A stretch of DNA of 36,241 nt from Longilinea sp. (GTDB lineage: Bacteria > Chloroflexota > Anaerolineae > Anaerolineales > Anaerolineaceae), in the NCBI GenBank assembly GCA_026645875.1, contig JAPKMQ010000005.1, forward strand, positions 1 to 36,241, written 5' to 3'. Position numbers and translations under genes: made by a program. How positions within the stretch are numbered: the first letter of the stretch is position 1; every line of letters begins with the position of its first letter. The notes beneath the pieces were generated by a model, which saw only the letters and a program-made list of their open reading frames with translations, did not search any database and was not told where the DNA came from. Below are positions 17,785 through 28,138 of the stretch, one piece after another.

Positions 17785-18189
17785 TTAGACGCGGCGTTTC
17801 TTGGGAGGCCGGCAGCCGTTGTGCGGAACCGGCGTGATATCAGAAATCGAGCGCACTCGCATGCCCATCGATTGGACAGCGCGGATGGCGGATTCGCGGC
17901 CAGGGCCGGGGCCTTTGACAATCAGGTCCACTTCCTGGATCCCCATCGACTGGGCGGTCTTGATGGCCTGTTCAGCCGCCAGACGAGCAGCAAATGGGGT
18001 GCTCTTGCGGGAGCCCTTGAAACCAGCCGAGCCGGAGCTGGCCCAGCAGACCGTGTTGCCCTGGATGTCCGTGACAGTCACGATCGTGTTGTTGAAAGAG
18101 GCAAAGACGTGCACCTGTCCAGAGGACAGTGTGCGCTTTACCTTGCGGACAGTCGTAGCGCGTCGCGCTGATCGTACGTTCTGTGCCAT
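17785..18189 (-). CDS. rpsK: 30S ribosomal protein S11
   Basis: [45 protein letters not shown]...[18 protein letters not shown]. Confidence 0.97.
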   Translation of the reverse strand: MAQNVRSARRATTVRKVKRTLSSGQVHVFASFNNTIVTVTDIQGNTVCWASSGSAGFKGSRKSTPFAARLAAEQAIKTAQSMGIQEVDLIVKGPGPGRESAIRAVQSMGMRVRSISDITPVPHNGCRPPKKRRV

Positions 18190-18225
18190 ATTCCCTCGCT
18201 AATCAATCTATCTCAGTCCTGCCGA

Positions 18226-18297
18226 GCAGAAGTTTGGTCTGCAACTCATCCTGGCCGGGCAGCCGCGGGGTGGAAGGGTCCCCTATTTTCCCGGCCA
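18226..18297 (-). promoter_or_regulatory. structured rpsM-rpsK intergenic RNA (candidate r-protein leader)
   Basis: 8-bp perfect stem TGGCCGGG/CCCGGCCA enclosing GGGG/CCCC, plus hairpin GCAGA/TCTGC, in a 123-bp gap. Confidence 0.4.
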
Positions 18298-18312
18298 AGA
18301 TCGAGAGGCAGA

Positions 18313-18702
18313 TTACTTCTTCGTCGCTCCGCGGCGGCGGCCACGACCGGCCACAGTCTTCTTCGGACCTTTGCGGGTGCGAGAATTGGTGCGAGTGCGC
18401 TGGCCGTTCACCGGCAGATTCCGGCGATGGCGCAAGCCGCGGTAGCAGCCAATCTCGATCAACCGCTTGATGTTCATCTGAACTTCTCGACGGAGATCGC
18501 CTTCAACCTTGTAGTTTTTAGAGATGAACTCGCGCAGTGCGTTGACATCCGTTTCAGCCATATCTTTGACACGGACATCCGGGTTCACTTTGGTCGCAGC
18601 CAAAATGACTTTGGCGCGAGTCGGGCCAATCCCGAAAATATAGGTCAGAGCAGTCTCGATCCGCTTGTTGCGCGGCAGATCAACGCCTTCAATTCTTGCC
18701 AT
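18313..18702 (-). CDS. rpsM: 30S ribosomal protein S13
   Basis: [34 protein letters not shown]...[26 protein letters not shown]. Confidence 0.97.
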   Translation of the reverse strand: MARIEGVDLPRNKRIETALTYIFGIGPTRAKVILAATKVNPDVRVKDMAETDVNALREFISKNYKVEGDLRREVQMNIKRLIEIGCYRGLRHRRNLPVNGQRTRTNSRTRKGPKKTVAGRGRRRGATKK

Positions 18703-18708
18703 TGGTCA

Positions 18709-18822
18709 TTACCCCTGTCGCTGCTTATGCTTTGGGTTTTCGCAGATCACAAACAATAGACCGTGCCGTCGCACAATCTTGCATTTCGCGCAGCGCCTGC
18801 GAATGGATGGTGTAACCTTCAT
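18709..18822 (-). CDS. rpmJ: 50S ribosomal protein L36
   Basis: Manual translation [37 protein letters not shown] (37 aa), below the ORF-track size cutoff. Confidence 0.95.
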   Translation of the reverse strand: MKVTPSIRRRCAKCKIVRRHGLLFVICENPKHKQRQG

Positions 18823-18866
18823 GCTAAACTCCTCATCAACAAGTGCAAATCCAGCCAAAGATGCAA

Positions 18867-19679
18867 TTATAACTGCACTCCGGCATTTCGTCCAGCACTT
18901 TGCCCATCATCCAGAGTTGTCAGGATGGTTGGGCCGTTTTCCGTGATGGCCACAGTATGCTCAAAATGAGCTGTCAGCGAACCGTCGGCAGAGCGCACCG
19001 TCCACATGTCCGGCATGACCCGGGTCATGGGCGTTCCGATCAGAACCATCGGTTCCAGCGCAATGGTCATGCCCGGACGCAGCAGCAAGCCGCGGCCAGG
19101 CTGGCCGTAGTTGGGCACCTGAGGGCCCTCGTGCATTTCACGGCCTACCCCGTGACCGGTGTACTCGCGCGTGACGTAGTAGCCACGGCTTTCCACGTAC
19201 TGTTGAACCGCGGCGGAGATGTCGCCCACGCGGTTGCCCACGATCATCTGGGCAATGCCCGCGTACAAGGCAGCTTCCGTCACTTCCAACAACTTGCGCG
19301 CGCTTTCCGAGATCTCACCCACCCCAAAGCTGATCGCCGAGTCGCCGACAAAACCTTCATACACCGTTCCACAATCGATGGACACGATGTCGCCTTCTTT
19401 CAGCTTGCGCTTGCCGGGAATGCCATGAACCAATTCTTCATTGACACTCACGTTGGTGCTGGCCGGATAAGGCGTCGGACCGGGATACCCCTTGAAGGGT
19501 GAGTAAACTCCGTACTTGCGCAGCACTTCTTCCGCGGCAGCGTTCAAATCAGCCGTCGTCACGCCGGGGCGGGCAATCGATTTGGCCGCGACCAGGGCTT
19601 CCGCGTTGATGCGGCCAGCCTGGCGCATGATCTCGATCTCCTGCGGCGATTTGATGGTGATCTGGCGCTCCCACGACAT
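18867..19679 (-). CDS. map: type I methionine aminopeptidase
   Basis: [21 protein letters not shown]...[18 protein letters not shown]...[18 protein letters not shown]. Confidence 0.96.
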   Translation of the reverse strand: MSWERQITIKSPQEIEIMRQAGRINAEALVAAKSIARPGVTTADLNAAAEEVLRKYGVYSPFKGYPGPTPYPASTNVSVNEELVHGIPGKRKLKEGDIVSIDCGTVYEGFVGDSAISFGVGEISESARKLLEVTEAALYAGIAQMIVGNRVGDISAAVQQYVESRGYYVTREYTGHGVGREMHEGPQVPNYGQPGRGLLLRPGMTIALEPMVLIGTPMTRVMPDMWTVRSADGSLTAHFEHTVAITENGPTILTTLDDGQSAGRNAGVQL

Positions 19680-19685
19680 CGTGCA

Positions 19686-20336
19686 TTATCCTTTCTGGAT
19701 GGCTGCCAGCAGGTCAGCGGTGACCTGATCGATTGCCTGGGTACCGTCCACTTCGCGCAGCAAGCCGCGCTCGCGGTAGTACTCAATCAATGGGCTGGTT
19801 TGCTCCAGATAGACACGGATGCGCCGCTCAACCGTTGCGGGTTGATCGTCTTCGCGTTGATAAAGTTCCAGACCATCCACATCGCACTTGCCGGTGACCT
19901 GCGGCGGATTGAACACCACGTGGTACACATGCCCCTGCTGACAGGTCCAGCGCCCACTCAGGCGCGCGACCAGCACTTCACTGGGAACATTGATGTACGG
20001 CACGCTGCGCACCGTTCCGTCCAGCTCCTTCAACATCCCTTCCAGGGCCGTGGCCTGCGCCGGCGTGCGCGGGAAACCATCCAGCACGGCGCCATTGGCG
20101 CAATCCGGCCGCGTCAGGCGTTCGCGGATCATGGCGATGGTGACGTCATCCGGCACCAGTTCGCCGCGATTCATGTAGCCCTGTGCAAGCTTGCCCAGTT
20201 CGGTTTCATTCTTCAGGTTTTCCCTAAAGATGTCGCCGGAGGAGATGTGCGCCAGCTTGAGGCTGTCTGAAATGACTTCAGCCTGTGTGCCTTTGCCAGC
20301 GCCGGGAGGTCCCAACAAGACGATGTAGGTAGTCAT
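19686..20336 (-). CDS. adk: adenylate kinase
   Basis: IVLLGPPGAGKGTQAEVISDSLKLAHISSGDIFREN...DGFPRTPAQA. Confidence 0.97.
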   Translation of the reverse strand: MTTYIVLLGPPGAGKGTQAEVISDSLKLAHISSGDIFRENLKNETELGKLAQGYMNRGELVPDDVTIAMIRERLTRPDCANGAVLDGFPRTPAQATALEGMLKELDGTVRSVPYINVPSEVLVARLSGRWTCQQGHVYHVVFNPPQVTGKCDVDGLELYQREDDQPATVERRIRVYLEQTSPLIEYYRERGLLREVDGTQAIDQVTADLLAAIQKG

Positions 20337-20340
20337 CGCA

Positions 20341-21687
20341 TTACCCCTTGATCAGGCTCTCGTCGTATCCGTGCAGTTTGAGCTCGGTTTCGATGATGGT
20401 GAAAGTATCGCGCACCACGCCGACCACGATCAGCAAGCCGGCAGAGGAGATCAGGAACGTGCCCGCCTGGCGCGCGCTCACCGGCAGCAATCCGCCCACG
20501 ATGAATGGGAAGACCGCCACTGCGCCCAGGAAAAATGCTCCGGGCAGGGTGATGCGCCGCTGAACGCGAGTGAGGTACTTTTGAGTCAGGCTGCCAACGG
20601 TGACGCCCGGGATCTGGGCGCCCTGCTTCTTCAAGTTGTCACCGTAGTTTTGCTGTTGAAACAGCACATCGGTGTAGAAGAACGTGAAAGCAACCACCAT
20701 CAGGAAGTACATCAGGTAGTACCAACCGTTGCCCCCGCCGAACAGGCTGTAAACGCCATTGATGAGGTTCGCCAGCCAGGTAGGTTCTTTAACATTCAGG
20801 AAGAAGCCTGCCAGAATGGCCGGAAAGGACAAAATGGAAGAGGCAAAGATCAGCGGGATCATGCCGGCCATATTCACCATCAGCGGCAGGCTGCTGGTGA
20901 CTGGCATGGACATACGGTTGCCAACGCGGCGGCCCGGGAACATGACACGCACGTTCCGGCGGCCTTGTTGAACGTAAACGATCGCAAAGATGACCAGCGC
21001 CAGGATGACCAGGATGATGAAGATCAACCACCAGTATTGCTGGTCAGAGAGCACGCTGCGGATGTTGGCCGGGATTTGCGACACGATGCCGGAGAAGATG
21101 ATCAGCGACAGGCCTTGATTCGGGATACCGAATTCAGAGATGAGCTGACCAATCCAAATGCCGAACATGGTGCCGGCGATCATGCTGACCAACGTCGTCA
21201 ACGTGGGCAGTAACGACGCCCCCGTAAAGCCGAATGTGAAATCCAGCAACGGGATCGAGGTGGACATGCTGTTGAAGATGTTGATTTGACCGATGGCGGA
21301 GAGCAATGCCATGGGCACGGTCAGAATGACCGTCCAGCGTTCCATCCACTTCTGGCCTTCGCGTTGATTTTCCTTCATCTTACGCTCAAGCGCCGGGATA
21401 ATCGGCACGAGCAGCTGCAGGATAATCTGCGCGGTGATGTAAGGATAGACGCCCATCGCAAGGATGGAGAAGTTGGAGATGGTGCCGCCCGAGAGCAGAT
21501 CCAACATTCCCAGCAGGTTGCCGGCTCCAGCAGCGCTGTCCATGATCGAGCTGATCGCTGCGCGATTGACGCCCGGGACAGGCACGTTGGCTGCAAAGCG
21601 GTAAATCACCAGCAGCAGCAACGTGAAGAGCAGCTTCTTGCGAATATCCTCAGATTTCCACAGGTAACGCCAGGCCGACCGTTTCAT
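20341..21687 (-). CDS. secY: preprotein translocase subunit SecY
   Basis: VPGVNRAAISSIM...SILAMGVYPYITAQIILQLL...GIVSQIPANI. Confidence 0.97.
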   Translation of the reverse strand: MKRSAWRYLWKSEDIRKKLLFTLLLLVIYRFAANVPVPGVNRAAISSIMDSAAGAGNLLGMLDLLSGGTISNFSILAMGVYPYITAQIILQLLVPIIPALERKMKENQREGQKWMERWTVILTVPMALLSAIGQINIFNSMSTSIPLLDFTFGFTGASLLPTLTTLVSMIAGTMFGIWIGQLISEFGIPNQGLSLIIFSGIVSQIPANIRSVLSDQQYWWLIFIILVILALVIFAIVYVQQGRRNVRVMFPGRRVGNRMSMPVTSSLPLMVNMAGMIPLIFASSILSFPAILAGFFLNVKEPTWLANLINGVYSLFGGGNGWYYLMYFLMVVAFTFFYTDVLFQQQNYGDNLKKQGAQIPGVTVGSLTQKYLTRVQRRITLPGAFFLGAVAVFPFIVGGLLPVSARQAGTFLISSAGLLIVVGVVRDTFTIIETELKLHGYDESLIKG

Positions 21688-21715
21688 AAATGGGTCTCCT
21701 CGTCAGAGTCGCAAG

Positions 21716-22168
21716 TTATGCGATGATTTCAACCGTGCCGCCAGCAGCCTCAATCTTGGCGCGGGCGCTTTTGGTGATGCGCTGAACGCGCACAGTCAAG
21801 GCAACTGTCACTTCGCCACGGCCCAGCAGGGCAACCGGCCAGGCCCGGTTATGGAGGAGGTCCAATTCAGCCAGCACAGTCGGGTTGATTTCGCTGCCAG
21901 CAGCAAAGCCATCCAACTGATCCAGGTTAATTTCATTGTAGCTGACCTGGTTGGGCGGGGTGAAACCTTCACCACGGATGAACGGCAGGCGGCGATAGAA
22001 AGGCAGGTTACCACCCTGACGATACAGGTGGCCGCCTTCGCCCGTGCGGGAAGCCTGGCCCTTGGTACCGCGGCCGGCGGTTTTACCCTGTCCGGCGGAG
22101 ATACCCTGGCCTTTGCGCTTGCGCTCTTTGCGGGCGCCTTCGTTGGGCATAAGGTCGTTGAGTTTCAT
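21716..22168 (-). CDS. rplO: 50S ribosomal protein L15
   Basis: [43 protein letters not shown]. Confidence 0.96.
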   Translation of the reverse strand: MKLNDLMPNEGARKERKRKGQGISAGQGKTAGRGTKGQASRTGEGGHLYRQGGNLPFYRRLPFIRGEGFTPPNQVSYNEINLDQLDGFAAGSEINPTVLAELDLLHNRAWPVALLGRGEVTVALTVRVQRITKSARAKIEAAGGTVEIIA

Positions 22169-22362
22169 TTCGCTTCCTGTTCCTCGACACGAACCAGATG
22201 GTTCACTTTCAATAACATGCCCCGCAGACTGGGTGAATCTTCCTGGACCACGGTCTGGTTCAGACGATGCAGACCCAGGGCGCGCACGGTTTCTTTATGG
22301 CGCACCGAGTAACCGATGGGGCTTTTAACCAGGGTGATGCGCAACAGTTTGGTCTCGCTCAT
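22165..22362 (-). CDS. rpmD: 50S ribosomal protein L30
   Basis: [53 protein letters not shown]. Confidence 0.95.
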   Translation of the reverse strand: MSETKLLRITLVKSPIGYSVRHKETVRALGLHRLNQTVVQEDSPSLRGMLLKVNHLVRVEEQEAK

Positions 22363-22363
22363 G

Positions 22364-22903
22364 TTACGCTTCCTTTCGCGCCCAGAAGGGCAGCAATTCC
22401 TTGACCGATTTGCCGCGTCGCGCAGCTTCCTGTTCAGGAGTCTTCAACATCAGCAGCGCTTCGAGGGTCGCTTTCACCACGTTCAGGGTGTTGGCCGAAC
22501 CCAACGATTTGGTCAAGATATCGCGGATACCAGCAGCTTCGCACACAGCGCGCACGCCCGAGCCGGCGATAACGCCGGTACCGGCAGACGCCGGCTTGAG
22601 CAGCACTTCAGCGCCAGCCACGCGCGCCACCACCTCATGCGGAATGGTGGTACCGCTGAGGGAGACGCTGCGCATGTTCTTGTGGGCGCGTTCGGTTGCC
22701 TTGCGCATCGCGTCGGGAACGGCGTTGGCCTTGCCAATTCCGATGCCAATCTTGCCGTTGTTATCACCGGTCACGATGGTCACGCGGAACTGGAAACGGC
22801 GGCCGCCCTTCACGACTTTGGCTACGCGGGCAATCTCGATGACGCGCTCGTCGAACTGCTGTTCCAGAGGAGTATATTCATTTTCCATAATCCGGCCTCT
22901 CAA
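22364..22903 (-). CDS. rpsE: 30S ribosomal protein S5
   Basis: [50 protein letters not shown]. Start likely [10 protein letters not shown] a few codons in (22888). Confidence 0.96.
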   Translation of the reverse strand: MRGRIMENEYTPLEQQFDERVIEIARVAKVVKGGRRFQFRVTIVTGDNNGKIGIGIGKANAVPDAMRKATERAHKNMRSVSLSGTTIPHEVVARVAGAEVLLKPASAGTGVIAGSGVRAVCEAAGIRDILTKSLGSANTLNVVKATLEALLMLKTPEQEAARRGKSVKELLPFWARKEA

Positions 22904-22911
22904 TCCTTCGC

Positions 22912-23277
22912 CTAAAATTCCAGGCCAGCTTCACGGGCAGCATCTGCCAGGGCCTTGACACGGCCAATGTAACGGAAGCCACCCCGATCGAACACCACGG
23001 TCTTGATGCCTTTTTCCTTGGCGCGTTCGGCAACGATTTTGCCCACCAGCTTGGCCTGATCCGTCTTGGTCAGGCCAGCGGCTTCTGCGCGCAGGGCATG
23101 ATCGATGCTGGATGCCGAAACCAGCGTGGCGCCAGCTGCATCATCGATCACCTGGGCATAGATGTCCGACAGGCTGCGGAACACACTCAGGCGAGGCCGT
23201 TCCGGCGTGCCGATCACGTTCTTGCGAACGCGGCTGTGCCGGCGAAGTCTAGCTTCTTTGCGACTCAACTTTGCCAT
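22912..23277 (-). CDS. rplR: 50S ribosomal protein L18
   Basis: [35 protein letters not shown]...[26 protein letters not shown]. Confidence 0.96.
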   Translation of the reverse strand: MAKLSRKEARLRRHSRVRKNVIGTPERPRLSVFRSLSDIYAQVIDDAAGATLVSASSIDHALRAEAAGLTKTDQAKLVGKIVAERAKEKGIKTVVFDRGGFRYIGRVKALADAAREAGLEF

Positions 23278-23285
23278 AGCTCACC

Positions 23286-23846
23286 CTACTTCTTGCCGCC
23301 CTTACCACCCTTACCGGCCTTGCCAGCCTTGCGGCGGACGCGTTCGCCTTGATAGCGAATGCCTTTGCCCTTGTAAGGTTCAGGGGGACGAATTTCACGA
23401 ATGTTAGATGCAACCTGGCCGACCTGTTCGCGGTCGCGCCCAATCACCTTCACCTGGCGCGTCTTGGCGTCAGCCTCGAAGGTAATTCCGTCGGGTGGTT
23501 CTACCACAACCGGATGCGAATAACCGACATACAAGACCAGATTCTTTCCATCCATTTCGGCGCGGTAACCCACGCCTTCCACTTCCAGCACTTTGGTGAA
23601 ACCAGTGCTGACGCCAACCACCATGTTGCTCACCAGCGCGCGCGTGGTGCCGTGAATGGCACGCACGGTCGGCGCATCGGAGCTACGGGTGACAATGATC
23701 TGCCCATTTTCCAACGCCAGCGACACCGTGGAGAGGAACTCGCGTGTCAATTCGCCTTTGGGGCCCTTGACATACAGTTCCTGACCGTTGATGTTCACTG
23801 TAACATCGGCCGGGACATTCACTGGCATGCGACCAATTCGGGACAC
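23286..23846 (-). CDS. rplF: 50S ribosomal protein L6
   Basis: MSRIGRMPVNVPADVTVNINGQELYVKGPKGEL...EVEGVGYRAEMDGKNLVLYVGYSHPV. Confidence 0.97.
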   Translation of the reverse strand: MSRIGRMPVNVPADVTVNINGQELYVKGPKGELTREFLSTVSLALENGQIIVTRSSDAPTVRAIHGTTRALVSNMVVGVSTGFTKVLEVEGVGYRAEMDGKNLVLYVGYSHPVVVEPPDGITFEADAKTRQVKVIGRDREQVGQVASNIREIRPPEPYKGKGIRYQGERVRRKAGKAGKGGKGGKK

Positions 23847-23873
23847 AGTCTTACCTCCTCTTCGCCTCGCGGG

Positions 23874-24284
23874 CTACCAGACCTTGCAAAGGATCTCGCC
23901 GCCAACGCCAAGCTGGCGGGCGCGCTTGCCGGTCATGACACCCTTCGGGGTCGACAAGATCGCAATCCCCATGCCCGAGAGCACCCAGGGGATGTCCTGT
24001 TTGCGGGAATAAACACGGCGGCCGGGGCGGCTGACGCGTTCCAAACCGGTGATGACCGACTGCTTCTGGCGGCGTTCGCCGACATACTTCAGCTTGACGC
24101 GCAAGCTGGGCAGTTGATTTTCACCTTCAACCAATTCGTAGCTTTCAATGAACCCTTCTTCCTTCAAGATACGGGCGATTTCCGCCTTGATCTTGGAGCT
24201 GGGCATCGCCACCAAAGCCTGGCTGGCGATGACACCATTCCGGATGCGGGTCAACATATCAGCAATAGGATCATTCACACTCAT
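23874..24284 (-). CDS. rpsH: 30S ribosomal protein S8
   Basis: MSVNDPIADMLTRIRNGVIASQALVAMPSSKIKAEIARILKEEGFI. Confidence 0.97.
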   Translation of the reverse strand: MSVNDPIADMLTRIRNGVIASQALVAMPSSKIKAEIARILKEEGFIESYELVEGENQLPSLRVKLKYVGERRQKQSVITGLERVSRPGRRVYSRKQDIPWVLSGMGIAILSTPKGVMTGKRARQLGVGGEILCKVW

Positions 24285-24304
24285 ATCCTAACCTCCGGAT
24301 GGCG

Positions 24305-24487
24305 CTACCAGGAAGACTTGGTCACGCCGGGAATCTGTCCTTTGAGAGCCAGATCCCTGAAGCAAATACGACACAGACCAAAACGGCGCATAAAACCACG
24401 CGGGCGGCCGCAGATCCTGCAGCGGTTGCGAACCTGATTGGGGAATTCGCGACGCTGTTCACGATAAGTCATGCACTTCTTAGCCAT
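24305..24487 (-). CDS. rpsN: 30S ribosomal protein S14 (zinc-type)
   Basis: 60 aa with [40 protein letters not shown]. Confidence 0.96.
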   Translation of the reverse strand: MAKKCMTYREQRREFPNQVRNRCRICGRPRGFMRRFGLCRICFRDLALKGQIPGVTKSSW

Positions 24488-24488
24488 A

Positions 24489-25031
24489 CTATCCCTTTCT
24501 GAATGGCATGCCGAGCATCTGCAGCAGCATTGCGGCCTGATCGTCGGTTTGTGCGGTTGTCACAATCGTGATTTCCATCCCGCGAACCTTATCGACCTTG
24601 TCGAATTCGATTTCGGGGAAAATCACCTGCTCGCGCAGACCCAGGGTGTAGTTTCCACGGCCATCAAACGCCTCTGCCGAAACCCCGCGGAAGTCGCGGA
24701 CGCGCGGCAGAACGATGTTCATCAGGCGGTCGAGGAATGACCACATCTTGTCTCCCCGCAGCGTGACCATGGCGCCGATGGCGCGGCCTTCGCGCAACTT
24801 GAAGTTGGCGATGGATTTGCGCGCTTTGGTGATCACAGGCTTTTGACCGGTGATGGCGCTCATGTCGGCTACGGCTGCTTCGAGTGCCTTGGGGTTATCC
24901 ATGGCTTCGCCCAGACCAATGTTGACGACCACTTTCTGGATGCGCGGCACTTGCATGACGTTATCCAGATTGAGGCCCTTCATTAAGCCCGGAGCAACTT
25001 CGTTCTGATAGAGTTCTTTCAACTTGTTCAT
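24489..25031 (-). CDS. rplE: 50S ribosomal protein L5
   Basis: [43 protein letters not shown]. Start moved from 25076 to 25031. Confidence 0.96.
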   Translation of the reverse strand: MNKLKELYQNEVAPGLMKGLNLDNVMQVPRIQKVVVNIGLGEAMDNPKALEAAVADMSAITGQKPVITKARKSIANFKLREGRAIGAMVTLRGDKMWSFLDRLMNIVLPRVRDFRGVSAEAFDGRGNYTLGLREQVIFPEIEFDKVDKVRGMEITIVTTAQTDDQAAMLLQMLGMPFRKG

Positions 25032-25051
25032 TTTCAAGTTCTCCAGCGGCC

Positions 25052-25384
25052 TTACGCGTCGATCAACGCGTCGCACTTTTTACAAATCCGCTGCCGGCCG
25101 TCACCCGTCAGGCTGATGCCAACACGGGTCAGTTTGCCGCACTTCGGGCACACTAGCATCACATTGGAAATGTGAATGGGGGCCTCAAAGCGGACTTTGC
25201 CGGGGGAAATGGTGCGACCCTGCGACTGAACCTGGCGCTGGTGCTTGGTGCGCATGTTGACGCCCTGCACAACGACGCGACCGTCATCCGGAAGGACTTT
25301 GATGACTTCGCCACGTTTGCCACGGTCTTCTTCGCGACCGCTAATGACTTCGATGGTATCACCTTTGTGAATCTTTACCTTCAT
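25052..25384 (-). CDS. rplX: 50S ribosomal protein L24
   Basis: [43 protein letters not shown]...[11 protein letters not shown]. Confidence 0.95.
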   Translation of the reverse strand: MKVKIHKGDTIEVISGREEDRGKRGEVIKVLPDDGRVVVQGVNMRTKHQRQVQSQGRTISPGKVRFEAPIHISNVMLVCPKCGKLTRVGISLTGDGRQRICKKCDALIDA

Positions 25385-25408
25385 GGCTTCGCTCCTGCTC
25401 CTCAGCCC

Positions 25409-25780
25409 CTAGAGAACTTCTGGAGCCAGAGAAATAATTTTCATGAAACCTTTTTCACGCAGCTCACGAGCCACTGGGCCAAAGATACGCGTACCCTTCG
25501 GGTTCTGTCCATCGGTATCCAGGATGACTGCCGCATTGTCGTCGAAGCGGATGATCGAACCGTCCTCGCGGCGCCATTCTTTGGCACAGCGGACGATCAC
25601 GGCCTTGACCACTTCGCTCTTCTTCACCGAGCCCTGCGGCGCGGCGGTCTTCACGCTGGCAACAACCACATCGCCGACGTGAGCATAGCGGCGGGTGGAA
25701 CCACCCATGATATGGATGACCAGAAGCTCGCGGGCACCGGTGTTATCGGCGACCTTAAGACGAGTTTCCTGCTGAATCAT
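25409..25780 (-). CDS. rplN: 50S ribosomal protein L14
   Basis: [44 protein letters not shown]. Confidence 0.97.
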   Translation of the reverse strand: MIQQETRLKVADNTGARELLVIHIMGGSTRRYAHVGDVVVASVKTAAPQGSVKKSEVVKAVIVRCAKEWRREDGSIIRFDDNAAVILDTDGQNPKGTRIFGPVARELREKGFMKIISLAPEVL

Positions 25781-25782
25781 CG

Positions 25783-26061
25783 TTACGCTCCTTCCTCGAT
25801 CGTATCGACGACCAGCTTGCCCTCGCGCTTGATGATGGTTTCAACCACCCAGCGCTTTTCGCGGGAAAGCGGACGGCTTTCCACGATCTGAACCTCATCG
25901 CCAATCTGGCAACCGAGCTCGTCGTGCGCTTTTACGCGGCTGTGTGTGTGAACAACCTTGCCGTACAGCGGGTGGCGGTACGTGCGGGTGATCTCCACAA
26001 CCACGGTTTTCATCATTTTGTTGCTGGTAACGACACCAGTCAAACGACGTCGATTATTCAT
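25783..26061 (-). CDS. rpsQ: 30S ribosomal protein S17
   Basis: [45 protein letters not shown]. Confidence 0.96.
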   Translation of the reverse strand: MNNRRRLTGVVTSNKMMKTVVVEITRTYRHPLYGKVVHTHSRVKAHDELGCQIGDEVQIVESRPLSREKRWVVETIIKREGKLVVDTIEEGA

Positions 26062-26270
26062 TTTGCACCTTCTCGAGTAATCCCCAGCTCGCGTTCGCGC
26101 AGAATGGTCTCCAGGGTTGCAATCTGGCGGCGTGTCTGCTTGAGACGGCTGGTATCCGTCAACTGGCCGGTCACCGTTTGGAAGCGCAGGTTCATATATT
26201 CATGGCGGGTATCCGCCAGCAGCGCTTTCAACTCTTCAATCGATTTGAGCCGAATTTCTTCAAGTTTCAT
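26058..26270 (-). CDS. rpmC: 50S ribosomal protein L29
   Basis: [56 protein letters not shown]. Confidence 0.95.
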   Translation of the reverse strand: MKLEEIRLKSIEELKALLADTRHEYMNLRFQTVTGQLTDTSRLKQTRRQIATLETILRERELGITREGAK

Positions 26271-26695
26271 TCCCGTTCTCCTGCCCGATCAGCACGGGCG
26301 ATCACTTTCGTCTGGATGGAGAACTTGTAAGCAGCCTGGCGGAGGCATTCAACAGCCTCATCATGGTCCAAACCGCCGACCTCGAACATAATCCGGCCGG
26401 GGCGAACAACGGCCACCCAGTACTCCACACCACCTTTCCCTTTACCCATGCGGGTTTCGGGCGGGCGATGAGTGTAGGGCTTGTCCGGGAAAATCCGGAT
26501 CCACAACTTACCATGGCGGCGCATCGCGCGCACGATCGTGCGGCGGGCGGCTTCGATCTGGCGAGCAGTTACCCAGCCCGGCTCTTGAGCCTGTAAGGCG
26601 TATTCACCATACACCATGGCTGCGCCGCGCAGGGCCTTGCCCGTCATTCGGCCACGCTGTTGCTTGCGCCACTTCACACGTTTTGGCATCAACAT
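26267..26695 (-). CDS. rplP: 50S ribosomal protein L16
   Basis: [58 protein letters not shown]. Confidence 0.97.
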   Translation of the reverse strand: MLMPKRVKWRKQQRGRMTGKALRGAAMVYGEYALQAQEPGWVTARQIEAARRTIVRAMRRHGKLWIRIFPDKPYTHRPPETRMGKGKGGVEYWVAVVRPGRIMFEVGGLDHDEAVECLRQAAYKFSIQTKVIARADRAGERE

Positions 26696-26742
26696 AGCAG
26701 CTACCTCTTCAAAATCTCGTGAGCTTACGCCCAGCGCAGTTC

Positions 26743-27420
26743 TTACTCGCTAACGTACACGCCTTCGGTCGTTTCGACCTTTTCTTCCACGTTACCAACC
26801 ACGTTGCCCTTGTAAACCCACACTTTCACGCCGATGCGGCCGTATTGGGTCAGGGCTTCGCCGCGGGAGAAGTCGATATCAGCACGCAGAGTTTGCAGCG
26901 GAACGCGGCCATCGCGCAGCCAAACGCTGCGGGCCATTTCCGCGCCGCTCAGGCGGCCGGCGACTTCGATTTTGATGCCCAGGGCGCCCTGGCGCATGGC
27001 CTGCTGCAGCGCGCGTTTCATGGCGCGGCGGTAGGCAATGCGGCGCTCGATCTGGCCGGCGATATTCAGCGCCACCAGGTAAGCATCGCAATCCGGCGAT
27101 TTGATCTCTTTGATCTCGAGATCAATCTTCTTGCCCAGCATGGCTTCCAGGTCGACGCGGATCTTTTTGACGCTGTCGCCCTTGCGGCCAATCAAAATGC
27201 CAGGCTTCGCGGTGTGAACAATCACCTTGACTTTCCCGGGGAAACGTTCAATTTCCACGCGGGAAACGCCGGCTTTGTCAGCAACCTTGTGAATCATCTT
27301 GCGGATGGCAACATCCTGCAAGAGTTGATCGGAGTACTGGCTGCCTTCGGCATACCACCGGCCTTCCCAAGGCTGATGCACGCCGAGACGAAATCCAATC
27401 GGATGAACTTTACGACCCAT
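26743..27420 (-). CDS. rpsC: 30S ribosomal protein S3
   Basis: [26 protein letters not shown]...[23 protein letters not shown]. Confidence 0.97.
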   Translation of the reverse strand: MGRKVHPIGFRLGVHQPWEGRWYAEGSQYSDQLLQDVAIRKMIHKVADKAGVSRVEIERFPGKVKVIVHTAKPGILIGRKGDSVKKIRVDLEAMLGKKIDLEIKEIKSPDCDAYLVALNIAGQIERRIAYRRAMKRALQQAMRQGALGIKIEVAGRLSGAEMARSVWLRDGRVPLQTLRADIDFSRGEALTQYGRIGVKVWVYKGNVVGNVEEKVETTEGVYVSE

Positions 27421-27469
27421 AATTTCTCCTGGTCTCTCGTTTCAAACCCAAGTTATCTCAGGCCGACTG

Positions 27470-27811
27470 CTATTCCCGTTCGCGCAAGACGACGGTGATA
27501 TGCGAGTTACGCCGCAGCAGCGGGCGGAAGCGGCCGCGCGCGCCAAAACGGCGCCATTTGCGGGTGGGGGCTTCATCGGCCATAATCTGGTAGATGACAA
27601 GATTGTCGCGGCTGACGCCGAAATTTTCTTCAGCGTTGGCCACGGCCGAAGCCACCAGTTTGTACACCACAGGGGCAGCCGCGCGCGGTAAGAACTTCAA
27701 CGTCGTCAGCGCTTGCACTGCCGGCTTTCCGCGAACCAGGTCAACCACCAGGCGTACCTTCTGGGCCGATTGGCCGCAGTTATGCAATTCAGCACGGATA
27801 TCGGTTGCCAT
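27470..27811 (-). CDS. rplV: 50S ribosomal protein L22
   Basis: SAQKVRLVVDLVRGKPAVQALTTLKFLPRAAAPVVYKLVASAVANAEEN. Confidence 0.96.
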   Translation of the reverse strand: MATDIRAELHNCGQSAQKVRLVVDLVRGKPAVQALTTLKFLPRAAAPVVYKLVASAVANAEENFGVSRDNLVIYQIMADEAPTRKWRRFGARGRFRPLLRRNSHITVVLRERE

Positions 27812-27814
27812 GGC

Positions 27815-28096
27815 TTACTTTCCCTTCGACGACTTTTCAGAAGCGGCGTGGCCGCGGAAGTGACGCGTGGGAGCAAATTCGCCAAGCCGGTGACCCACCA
27901 TGTTCTCAGTGATATAGATCGGCACGTGGCGCCGGCCGTCATGCACGGCGATCGTGTGACCCAACATCTGAGGGAAGATGGTGCTCGCGCGGCTCCAGGT
28001 GCGCAGCACCTTCTTTTCACCGCGGGCATTCATCGCTTCAATTTTCTTCAAGAGCTTAAGAGCTACAAACGGCCCTTTTTTTAACGATCGTGACAT
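27815..28096 (-). CDS. rpsS: 30S ribosomal protein S19
   Basis: [22 protein letters not shown]...[43 protein letters not shown]. Confidence 0.97.
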   Translation of the reverse strand: MSRSLKKGPFVALKLLKKIEAMNARGEKKVLRTWSRASTIFPQMLGHTIAVHDGRRHVPIYITENMVGHRLGEFAPTRHFRGHAASEKSSKGK

Positions 28097-28138
28097 TAGA
28101 GCGTCCCTCTTTCTCGGTTACCTACCGGTGACCATCGA

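Noticed and set aside
23349-24437. 362-aa plus-strand ORF across rplF, rpsH and rpsN
   Set aside because: Spans three clear r-protein genes in antisense; not a credible gene.
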